Shown: positions 57,825 to 64,000 of the stretch, one piece after another
Layout of the letters: each line of letters opens with the position of its first letter
How positions within the stretch are numbered: the stretch's first letter is position 1
Source of the DNA: Streptomyces sp. NBC_00443
GTDB lineage: Bacteria; Actinomycetota; Actinomycetes; Streptomycetales; Streptomycetaceae
Assembly (NCBI RefSeq): GCF_036014175.1
Contig: NZ_CP107917.1
Location: 4,712,001 to 4,776,000, forward strand
Reading direction: 5' to 3'
DNA: 64,000 bases
The notes under the pieces: generated by a model
The model's database searches: none
Seen by the model: only the letters and a program-made list of their open reading frames with translations
Told to the model about the DNA's origin: nothing
Program-made: the position numbers and the translations under genes

Positions 57825-58505
57825 ATGACTGGTGTGAGGTGCGATGACGGGCGACAAGGCCGGCGACGACTTCAAAGGCTGGTGCTGCTCGGCCCCCTGC
57901 TGGTCCTGTTCCTCCTCGGCGGCACAGCCCCCGCGTCGGCCCACGCAGCCCTCCGCGCCACCGACCCCGAGGACGGAGCCGTCCTCAAGTCGGCCCCCCG
58001 TGACCTCACCCTGACCTTCACGGAGTCCGTCGGCCTGCTCGACGACTCCTTCCGCGTGCTGGACCCCGAGGGCCGCCGGCTGCGCACGGGTGAGCCGGAG
58101 CACGGCTCGGACGGTGGTGACAGCGCCCGGGTGACGCTGCCCGCGAAGCTCGCCGAGGGCACGTACACGGTGGCGTGGCGGGTGGTGTCGGCTGACAGTC
58201 ACCCGGTGTCCGGGGCGTTCACCTTCTCCGTCGGGAAGCCGTCCCTGACGACGGCCACCGTGGACACCGGGCCCGCCGAGAACCCGGCGACCAAGAGCCT
58301 CTACAACATCGCCCGCTATCTGGCCTACCTCGCCGCAGCTCTGCTCATCGGCGCCGCGACCTTCATGGCGGTGTGCCGCCCACCGGACGCCCCGGTGCTC
58401 CGCACGCTGCTGAGGGCGGCCTGGTGGACCCTCCTGGCCGCCACCCTCGCCCTGCTGGTGCTGCGTGCCCCGTACGAGACGGGCGAGGGCCCCTGGGCGC
58501 CCTGA
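57825..58505 (+). CDS. CopC-domain part of a broken CopC-CopD copper protein
   Basis: The 5' portion of a fused gene, 226 residues. Signal sequence (LVLLGPLLVLFLLGGTAPASA), then a CopC domain beginning HAALRATDPEDGAVLKSAPRDLTLTFTESV with the N-terminal His used for Cu(II), and VVSADSHPVSGAFTFSVG. The first CopD helices follow (LYNIARYLAYLAAALLIGAATFMAV). The frame ends abruptly at GPWAP-stop, and the natural continuation is in the -1 frame beginning near 58490. ATG 57825 gives the likely start. CopC-CopD fusions bind copper outside and move it inward. Confidence 0.8.
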   Translation: MTGVRCDDGRQGRRRLQRLVLLGPLLVLFLLGGTAPASAHAALRATDPEDGAVLKSAPRDLTLTFTESVGLLDDSFRVLDPEGRRLRTGEPEHGSDGGDSARVTLPAKLAEGTYTVAWRVVSADSHPVSGAFTFSVGKPSLTTATVDTGPAENPATKSLYNIARYLAYLAAALLIGAATFMAVCRPPDAPVLRTLLRAAWWTLLAATLALLVLRAPYETGEGPWAP

Positions 58506-59635
58506 GCGCCGACGCCCTGGCCCGGACCGTGAGCAGCAGGCCGGGCGCGGTCCTGCTGGCCCGGCTGGGCCTCCTGGCGGTCGCCGCCGTCTATCTCGTA
58601 CGGCTCACCGGGCGCCGTAGGCCCTACGGCTGGGCAGGCGCCGCCCTGGCCGTCGGTCTCGCCGTGACCTGGGCAGCCGGCGAGCACGCCTCCGCGGGCA
58701 TCCAGGTACCGGTGGCGATGACGTCCTCGGCGCTGCACCTGCTGGCCACGGCGGTGTGGATGGGCGGTCTCGCGGCGCTGCTCGCGACGCTGTACCGCGC
58801 CCAACTGACCCCGGTCACGGTCACCCGCTTCTCCCGCCTCGCGTTCGTCTCCGTGACCGTCCTGGTCGTCACCGGCGTCTACCAGTCCTGGCGCGGCCTC
58901 GGCTCCTGGGGCGCGCTCACCGGCACGACGTACGGCAGGCTCCTGGTCCTCAAGCTCGTCGCGGTGGCTCTGCTGCTCGCGGCGGCGGCCGTGTCCCGGC
59001 GCTGGACCGCGCGGCTGGCGACGGCCGACGCGGAGGCGGTCGTGGAGGCGGTGGTGGAGCAGAAGGAGCGGGAACGGGTTCCGGAGCCGGTCGGCGGGCC
59101 GCCCGCGCTGCCCGAGGCACCGCAGGCCGAGGGCGACGTACCGCCGCCGGCCGACCCGCAGCGTCGCGCGCTGCGCCGTTCCGTGCTGGCCGAGGTCGCC
59201 GTCGGTGCGGCGGTGCTGGCGGTCACCACGGTCCTCACCAGCACCCTGCCCGGCCGGGCACAGGCCGAGGCGGCGGCGGAGTCGCCCGCGGTGATCGGCG
59301 CCTCCGTGACGGTCGTTCCCTTCGACGTCGGCACCCAAGGGGGCCACGGCAAGGTGCAGATCACCCTCGACCCGGGCCGGGTCGGCGACAACTCCATCGA
59401 GGCCATCGTCTTCGGCCCCGACGGAGGCGTCGCCACCGTCCCCGAACTGCGTGTCGCCTTCACCCTCCCGGCCAAGGACGTCGGCCCCCTCGACGCCGAA
59501 CTCACCGACAAGGGCGGCTACTGGGGCAACAGCTTCCTCAACCTGCCCCTCGCTGGGAAGTGGGAGATGAAGGTGACGGTGCGCACGTCCGAGGTCGATC
59601 AGGTGAGTGAGACCAAGACCGTGGTCGTCCGCTAG
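58373..59635 (+). CDS. CopD plus FixH/YtkA-like part of the broken copper protein
   Basis: The 3' portion in the -1 frame. Usable protein starts near 58495 (GPLGALSADALARTVSSRPGAVLLARLG) and runs through CopD helices (AMTSSALHLLATAVWMGGLAALLATLYRAQL, VTVLVVTGVYQSWRGLGSWGALTGTTYGRLLVLKLVAV). It ends in an extracellular YtkA/FixH-like beta domain (VTVVPFDVGTQGGHGKVQITLDPGRVGDNSIEAIVFGPDGG). The residues before 58490 in this frame are an overlap artefact. With the upstream part it would make one protein of about 600 residues. Confidence 0.75.
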   Translation: MPPTGRPGAPHAAEGGLVDPPGRHPRPAGAACPVRDGRGPLGALSADALARTVSSRPGAVLLARLGLLAVAAVYLVRLTGRRRPYGWAGAALAVGLAVTWAAGEHASAGIQVPVAMTSSALHLLATAVWMGGLAALLATLYRAQLTPVTVTRFSRLAFVSVTVLVVTGVYQSWRGLGSWGALTGTTYGRLLVLKLVAVALLLAAAAVSRRWTARLATADAEAVVEAVVEQKERERVPEPVGGPPALPEAPQAEGDVPPPADPQRRALRRSVLAEVAVGAAVLAVTTVLTSTLPGRAQAEAAAESPAVIGASVTVVPFDVGTQGGHGKVQITLDPGRVGDNSIEAIVFGPDGGVATVPELRVAFTLPAKDVGPLDAELTDKGGYWGNSFLNLPLAGKWEMKVTVRTSEVDQVSETKTVVVR

Positions 59636-59741
59636 AACCTGTGTGCCGTACACGCACCTCGGCGGCAGGACCGGCAGTCGCCGTGAACGTTCCCGGGTTC
59701 GATCACCCTGACGATGACCCTGAGGTCCGAGATATCGGTCA

Positions 59742-59754
59742 CGTTTCCGAAACG
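59742..59754 (+). promoter_or_regulatory. Candidate operator of the alpha-galactoside operon
   Basis: CGTTTCCGAAACG is a perfect odd-centred palindrome, 15 bases upstream of a promoter-like TTGACG. Its GTTTC/GAAAC arms resemble LacI- or ROK-type sugar regulator sites in Streptomyces. The regulator gene is not in the window. Confidence 0.45.
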
Positions 59755-59768
59755 GCCATCGACATCTC

Positions 59769-59798
59769 TTGACGCATGACCGGACATACGGCTGTTAT
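59769..59798 (+). promoter_or_regulatory. Promoter of the alpha-galactoside operon
   Basis: TTGACG (59769-59774) and TGTTAT (59793-59798) are separated by 18 bases, a good vegetative-type promoter. Transcription would start near 59805, giving an untranslated leader of about 90 bases that contains CTCAGGAGCC just before the start codon. Confidence 0.5.
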
Positions 59799-59895
59799 TG
59801 CGCCACCGTGTTCGGTCAAGTTGATTTCTGATCGATTACGACGGACTTCGACGCGTCCAACCCTCATGATCGAACCCTGCCCTCAGGAGCCGTAG

Positions 59896-61209
59896 ATGCA
59901 GCACCTCTCCCCCTCCGGTCTCTCACTGCCCTCGCCGAGCCGTCGCACCCTGCTGCGCGGCATAGGCGGCGCCGCCGCACTCGGCGCGGGTATACCGCTG
60001 CTCAGCGCCTGCGGCGGCAGCGGTACGGCGAGTGACCCCAAGACCGTCACCCTCGGCTCCAAGGCGTCCGACGCCGTGCCGAAGAAGGCGTTCGCGGACA
60101 TCTACGCGGCCTACAAGAAGAAGTCCGGCATCACGGTCGACGTGAACACCAAGGACTCCAACACCTTCCAGGAGCAGATCAACTCCTACCTCCAGGGCAC
60201 GCCGGACGACGTGTTCACCTGGTTCGCCGGCTACCGGATGCAGTTCTTCGCGGCCAAGGGGCTGGCCACCCCGATCGACGACGTGTGGCAGACCATCGGG
60301 GGCAACTTCCCCGACGCGATGAAGAAGCTCAGCAAGGGCGAGGACGGCAAGTACTACTTCGTGCCGCTGTACACCTACCCGTGGGCGATCTTCTACCGGA
60401 AGAGCGTCTTCCAGGAGAACGGCTACGAAGTCCCCACCACCTGGGACGACTTCGTGGCGCTGTGCAAGCAGATGCAGAAGGACAAGCTGGTCCCGATCGC
60501 CTTCGGCGACAAGGACGCCTGGCCCGCGCTCGGCACCTTCGACCAGATCAACTTCCGCCAGAACGGCTACGACTTCCACGTCGAGCTGATGGCGGGCAAG
60601 GCCTCCTGGACCGACGCCAAGGTGCGCAAGGTCTTCGACCTGTGGACCGAGATCCTCCCGTACCACCAGGAGGGCGCCGTCGGCCGCACCTGGCAGGACG
60701 CGGCCCAGACGCTGGCCTCCAAGAAGGCCGGCATGTACCTCCTCGGCACCTTCGTGGCCCAGCAGTTCACCGACAAGGCCGCCCTGGACGACCTGGACTT
60801 CTTCGCGTTCCCGGAGATCGACCCGCAGTTCGGCCAGGACACCGTCGAGGCGCCGACCGACGGCTTCATGATGAGCAAGAGTCCGAAGAACAAGGCCGAG
60901 GCCGTCAAGCTGCTGGAGTTCCTGGGCACTCCGGAGGCCGAGTCCGTCTACCTCAAGTCCGACCCGAGCTCGGTCCACGCCTCCACCAAGGCCGACACCT
61001 CCTCGTACACCGCGCTGCAGAAGAAGGCGTACGACATGATCGCCGGCGCCAAGTCCCTGACGCAGTTCATGGACCGTGACAGCCGGCCCGACTTCACGTC
61101 GACCGTGATGCAGCCCGCGCTGCAGAAGTTCATCCGCGACCCCAAGGGCGTGGACAGTTTGCTGTCCTCGATCGACCGTCAGAAGAAGACGATCTTCGCG
61201 TCCGGCTGA
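59896..61209 (+). CDS. ABC sugar-binding lipoprotein (Tat-type signal)
   Basis: A 437-residue extracellular solute-binding protein, family 1. The signal has a twin-arginine motif SRRTLLRG, a hydrophobic stretch and lipobox LLSACGG, so it is probably Tat-exported and lipid-anchored. Mature features include TFQEQINSYLQGTPDDVFTWFAGYRMQFFAAKGLATPIDDV and PLYTYPWAIFYRKSVFQENGYEVPTTWDDFVALC. It should capture an alpha-galactoside (raffinose or melibiose type), judged from the glycosidase downstream. It leads the operon of permeases at 61215 and 62189. Confidence 0.9.
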   Translation: MQHLSPSGLSLPSPSRRTLLRGIGGAAALGAGIPLLSACGGSGTASDPKTVTLGSKASDAVPKKAFADIYAAYKKKSGITVDVNTKDSNTFQEQINSYLQGTPDDVFTWFAGYRMQFFAAKGLATPIDDVWQTIGGNFPDAMKKLSKGEDGKYYFVPLYTYPWAIFYRKSVFQENGYEVPTTWDDFVALCKQMQKDKLVPIAFGDKDAWPALGTFDQINFRQNGYDFHVELMAGKASWTDAKVRKVFDLWTEILPYHQEGAVGRTWQDAAQTLASKKAGMYLLGTFVAQQFTDKAALDDLDFFAFPEIDPQFGQDTVEAPTDGFMMSKSPKNKAEAVKLLEFLGTPEAESVYLKSDPSSVHASTKADTSSYTALQKKAYDMIAGAKSLTQFMDRDSRPDFTSTVMQPALQKFIRDPKGVDSLLSSIDRQKKTIFASG

Positions 61210-61214
61210 TCGAC

Positions 61215-62192
61215 ATGACCACAGAAACCACCAAGGAGATCCCGGAGGCGGCCGCCGTGCCGCCTCCGGGCGCTGCCCCCGCCAAGAAGGTGCCCCACGG
61301 GCACCGCCGTCTGCTGACCCGCCGCGACCGGCTCACCCTCGGGCTGATGGCGGGCCTGCCGACCGTCCTGCACATCGCTCTCGTCTGGGTGACGGCGCTG
61401 GCCTCGATCGCGCTGGCCTTCACCACCTGGGACGGGATCGGCTTCGGCTCCATCCAGTGGGTCGGGCTGCAGAACTTCCGTGAACTCTTCGAGCAGAACC
61501 CGCAGTTCTGGCCCGCCGTCCAGCACAACGTCATCTGGTTCGTCGTCCTGATCGCGATCCCGACCCCGCTCGGCCTGTTCCTCGCCGTGCAGCTGGACAA
61601 GAAGATCCGGTTCAGCAGGGTGTACCAGACCGCGTTCTTCCTGCCCGTCGTGTTGTCGATGGCCGTCATCGGCTTCGTCTGGCAGCTCGTCTACAACCCC
61701 GACACCGGCCTGATCAACAGCCTCATCGGGGCCAACGAGCCCGGCAAGTACATCGACTGGATCGGCGACCCGGACCTCAACCTGTGGGCGATCCTCGTCG
61801 CCGCGTCCTGGCGCCACACCGGCTACATGATGATCCTGTACCTGGCCGGCCTGAAGGGCGTCGACCCCTCGCTGCGGGAGGCGTCCGCGCTCGACGGCGC
61901 GAACGAGTGGCAGACGTTCAAGAACGTCATCTTCCCGACCCTGCGCCCCACCAACACCGTCGTCCTGGTCGTCACCATCATCGAGGCCCTGCGCGCCTTC
62001 GACCTGGTCTTCGTCTTCAACAAGGGCGCCGAGGGCACCGAGCTGCTCTCGATCCTGGTCACCAACAACATCATCGGCGAGTCCAGCCGCATCGGATACG
62101 GCTCCGCGATCGCGGTCGTCCTGCTGCTGATCTCGCTCGTGGTGATCATCCCCTACCTGGTGGCCACCTTCCGGAAGGAGCGGCGCGCATGA
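61215..62192 (+). CDS. ABC sugar permease (MalF/UgpA type)
   Basis: A 325-residue inner-membrane subunit. A long polar N terminus (about 45 residues) is followed by six helices (GLMAGLPTVLHIALVWVTALASIALAFTTWDGIG, VIWFVVLIAIPTPLGLFLAVQLDK, VYQTAFFLPVVLSMAVIGFVWQLVYN). The EAA loop reads REASALDGANEWQTFKNVIFPTLRPT, the contact for the ATPase. No ATPase gene is present, so a shared MsiK-type ATPase is likely to drive transport. The next permease overlaps by ATGA. Confidence 0.92.
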   Translation: MTTETTKEIPEAAAVPPPGAAPAKKVPHGHRRLLTRRDRLTLGLMAGLPTVLHIALVWVTALASIALAFTTWDGIGFGSIQWVGLQNFRELFEQNPQFWPAVQHNVIWFVVLIAIPTPLGLFLAVQLDKKIRFSRVYQTAFFLPVVLSMAVIGFVWQLVYNPDTGLINSLIGANEPGKYIDWIGDPDLNLWAILVAASWRHTGYMMILYLAGLKGVDPSLREASALDGANEWQTFKNVIFPTLRPTNTVVLVVTIIEALRAFDLVFVFNKGAEGTELLSILVTNNIIGESSRIGYGSAIAVVLLLISLVVIIPYLVATFRKERRA

Positions 62193-63079
62193 GTACCGGC
62201 ACCCTCGCGCTCGGCAAGAAGCGCGCCCCCGTCCGCCCCGGCCGGATCCTGCTGCACGTGTTCCTCGCCGGCGCGGCGCTGGCCTGGCTCGCGCCGCTGC
62301 TCTGGGCGATCTACGCGGCGCTGCGGCCGTACTCCGAGACGAGCGAGAAGGGATACGTGTCCTGGCCGGACACGCTGAGCTTCGACAACTTCACGAACGC
62401 GTTCACGCAGTCGGACATGAGCCACTACTTCGTCAACACCATGATCATCGCCGTGCCGGCGGTGCTGGTGACGTTGTTCCTGTCCTCGATGGTCGCGTTC
62501 TACGTGAGCCGCTTCGACTTCCGCATCAACCTGGCGCTGCTGCTGGTCTTCACGGCGGGCAACCTGCTGCCCCAGCAGGTCATCATCACCCCGCTGTACC
62601 GGCTGTACCTGCTGGTCGACCTGCCCGGCATCACGATGAGCGGCAAGCTCTACGACTCCGCGCTCGGCCTGGTGCTGATCCATGTCGCGTTCCAGTCGGG
62701 CTTCTGTGCCTTCGTGCTCAGCAACTACATGCGTTCGCTGCCGCACGAGCTGACCGAAGCCGCGCTGGTGGACGGCGCCTCGGTGTGGCGGCAGTACTGG
62801 CAGATCGTGCTGCCGCTGTGCCGCCCGGCGATGGCTGCCCTGGGGACGCTGTTGTCCATCTGGATCTACAACGACTTCTTCTGGGCCCTCGTCCTGATCT
62901 CGACCGGCGAGAACATGCCGATCACCTCGGCGCTGAACAACCTCACCGGCGCGTACTTCACGGACCCGAACCTGGTCGCCGCCGGCGCCCTGCTCACCGC
63001 GATCCCCACGCTGATCGTGTACTTCGTGCTCCAGCGGCAGTTCGTCAGCGGTCTGACGCTGGGCGCCAACAAGGGCTGA
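62189..63079 (+). CDS. ABC sugar permease (MalG/UgpE type)
   Basis: A 296-residue partner permease with six helices (VFLAGAALAWLAPLLWAIYAALRPYSE, MIIAVPAVLVTLFLSSMVAFYVSRF, TAGNLLPQQVIITPLYRLYLLVDLPG). The EAA loop is LTEAALVDGASVWRQYWQIVLPLCRPA. The C-terminal LQRQFVSGLTLGANKG matches the GLTLGAVKG-type end of sugar permeases. ATG 62189 overlaps the upstream stop. Both permeases together form the channel for the binding protein at 59896. Confidence 0.92.
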   Translation: MSTGTLALGKKRAPVRPGRILLHVFLAGAALAWLAPLLWAIYAALRPYSETSEKGYVSWPDTLSFDNFTNAFTQSDMSHYFVNTMIIAVPAVLVTLFLSSMVAFYVSRFDFRINLALLLVFTAGNLLPQQVIITPLYRLYLLVDLPGITMSGKLYDSALGLVLIHVAFQSGFCAFVLSNYMRSLPHELTEAALVDGASVWRQYWQIVLPLCRPAMAALGTLLSIWIYNDFFWALVLISTGENMPITSALNNLTGAYFTDPNLVAAGALLTAIPTLIVYFVLQRQFVSGLTLGANKG

Positions 63080-63105
63080 CGGCCCCTTTCTTGAAAGAGA
63101 CACCC

Positions 63106-64000
63106 GTGCACCACCCCTTCACCCCCGTCGCCTCCGTGCCCGTGGACACGGCCCACGCCCGTGTCCACGAGGAGGGCTGGCAGTCCTGGAGCCCAAGCGG
63201 CTCCTACGCCCTGGGCGAGAAGCCGTACCGCCCGACCAACGACAACTGGGCGACGGTCTGTTACCGGCCCGGCGTCACCGTTCCCGAGGGAGCCTTCCAG
63301 GGCGAGGGGCTGCTGGCCCTGGACCCCGGCGACGGCTCACCCGTACGCCTGTGGGCGGCCGTCGAGCCGACGCGCGCGGTGCCGTCGATCCGTCTGACCG
63401 TCGACGGGGACACGGCGCAGGTCAGCGCCGACGGCCCGGTGAAGGAGTGGACGGGCACGGACATCCAGGCCGTGCTGGCGGACTGGGCCGCCGGTCTCGG
63501 GGGCGAGGCTCCCCGCCCGGCGCCCACCGTCTGGTGCTCCTGGTACGAGTACTTCACCGCCGTCACCGAGGACGACATCCACGAGAACCTCCGCGCGATG
63601 GACACCCTCGACCTGCCCGTCGACGTCGTCCAGATCGACGACGGCTACCAGAAGGCCCTCGGCGACTGGCTCACCCTCTCCGGCCGCTTCCGCTCCCGCG
63701 CGGGCATCGCCGACGCCATCCGCTCCCGCGGCCGCCGCGCCGGCATCTGGACGGCCCCGTTCCTGGTCGACCCGGCGAGCGACCTGGCCGCCGAGCACCC
63801 CGAGTGGCTGGTGCGCACCGCCGACGGCGGCTTCACGCACGCCGGCCGCAACTGGGGCCACGACCTGCGCGTCCTGGACACCACGCACCCCGAGGCGGCG
63901 GCGTATCTGACGGAGGTCTTCCGGACCCTGCGCGGCGAGGGCTACGACTACTTCAAGGTCGACTTCCTCTACGCGGGCGCCCTGGACGGCGTACGGCACG
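63106..64000 (+). CDS. Alpha-galactosidase, GH36 family (cut by window end)
   Basis: The first 298 codons are visible and run open to the window edge. It starts at GTG 63106 with GAAAGAG upstream. Features are the GH36 N-terminal beta domain (VHEEGWQSWSPSGSYALGEKPYRP) and the catalytic barrel (VWCSWYEYFTAVTEDDIHENLRAMDTLDLPVDVVQIDDGYQKALGDW, WTAPFLVDPASDLAAEHPEWLVR). The nucleophile is likely the Asp in YFKVDFLYAGA. It has no signal peptide, so it cleaves imported alpha-galactosides in the cytoplasm. It is the last seen gene of the operon. Confidence 0.88.
   Translation, partial: MHHPFTPVASVPVDTAHARVHEEGWQSWSPSGSYALGEKPYRPTNDNWATVCYRPGVTVPEGAFQGEGLLALDPGDGSPVRLWAAVEPTRAVPSIRLTVDGDTAQVSADGPVKEWTGTDIQAVLADWAAGLGGEAPRPAPTVWCSWYEYFTAVTEDDIHENLRAMDTLDLPVDVVQIDDGYQKALGDWLTLSGRFRSRAGIADAIRSRGRRAGIWTAPFLVDPASDLAAEHPEWLVRTADGGFTHAGRNWGHDLRVLDTTHPEAAAYLTEVFRTLRGEGYDYFKVDFLYAGALDGVRH

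Overview
The window is from a Streptomyces-like actinomycete. The DNA is very GC-rich with strong third-position GC bias, so nearly every gene casts long open frames on the other strand. Starts are often GTG, ATGA/GTGA overlaps are common, and tRNA genes lack an encoded CCA. The order sigN-sigF ... tadA ... upp, an SSI-type protease inhibitor, SpoIIE-type phosphatases and a SigE-family ECF factor all fit that genus. The region looks like ordinary chromosome carrying accessory patches, not a phage or a single island.

Layout. 1-4.6 kb: small secreted and membrane proteins, a tRNA-3'-like remnant, VOC, amphi-Trp and DinB proteins, and a primase-polymerase gene with a LexA-like box at its start. 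A Q/N/S-rich secreted protein follows. 4.7-10.1 kb: a lipid catabolic block (MaoC-DUF35 fusion, second MaoC, Ltp2-like thiolase-fold protein, ECF sigma factor, acyl-CoA ligase) with two palindromic operators. 10.2-15.3 kb: a 1427-residue degenerate PAS/histidine-kinase/receiver protein and an SSI inhibitor. 15.5-21.8 kb: tRNA-Ser(GCT), tRNA-Arg(ACG), a lipoprotein, a MASE1 membrane protein translationally coupled to a PP2C phosphatase, and a 1031-residue GAF/PAS/PP2C/anti-sigma-kinase protein. 22-25.7 kb: rutA-rutB, a MarR regulator, a small membrane protein and a DUF2797 protein. 25.8-31.9 kb: a response regulator and histidine kinase in one operon with two membrane glycosyltransferases. 32-39 kb: two drug-exporter/regulator pairs, one exporter carrying fused Ig-like domains that also occur in the adjacent YceI protein. 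39-50.6 kb: the core developmental and housekeeping block (sigN, sigF, tRNA-Ser(CGA), tadA and partner, upp, LytR_C, HerA-like ATPase, HdeD, HhH-GPD). 50.7-55.5 kb: an iron-box divergon (siderophore-interacting protein facing a penicillin-acylase-family hydrolase, a siderophore-type acetyltransferase, a cupin and an SDR). 55.6-57.6 kb: an IS5-family element and a small GntR locus. 57.8-59.6 kb: a frame-broken CopC-CopD gene. 59.9 kb to the end: an alpha-galactoside ABC importer without its own ATPase, and a GH36 alpha-galactosidase cut by the window edge.

How genes work together. The MaoC-DUF35/MaoC/Ltp2 trio resembles the hydratase-aldolase part of the mycobacterial igr operon and probably acts with the nearby acyl-CoA ligase. 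rutA-rutB start pyrimidine-ring opening, while upp salvages uracil. TadA is expected to make inosine-34 in the tRNA-Arg(ACG) encoded 27 kb away. The iron-box operon combines predicted ferric-siderophore reduction with acylase and acyltransferase steps. The solute-binding protein, two permeases and alpha-galactosidase form a predicted uptake and cleavage unit, presumably powered by a shared ATPase encoded elsewhere.

Two large genes (GT39 glycosyltransferase, CopC-CopD) show the same -1 frame break in C-rich runs, so an assembly error is possible. Short tandem duplications recur inside or at the ends of genes.
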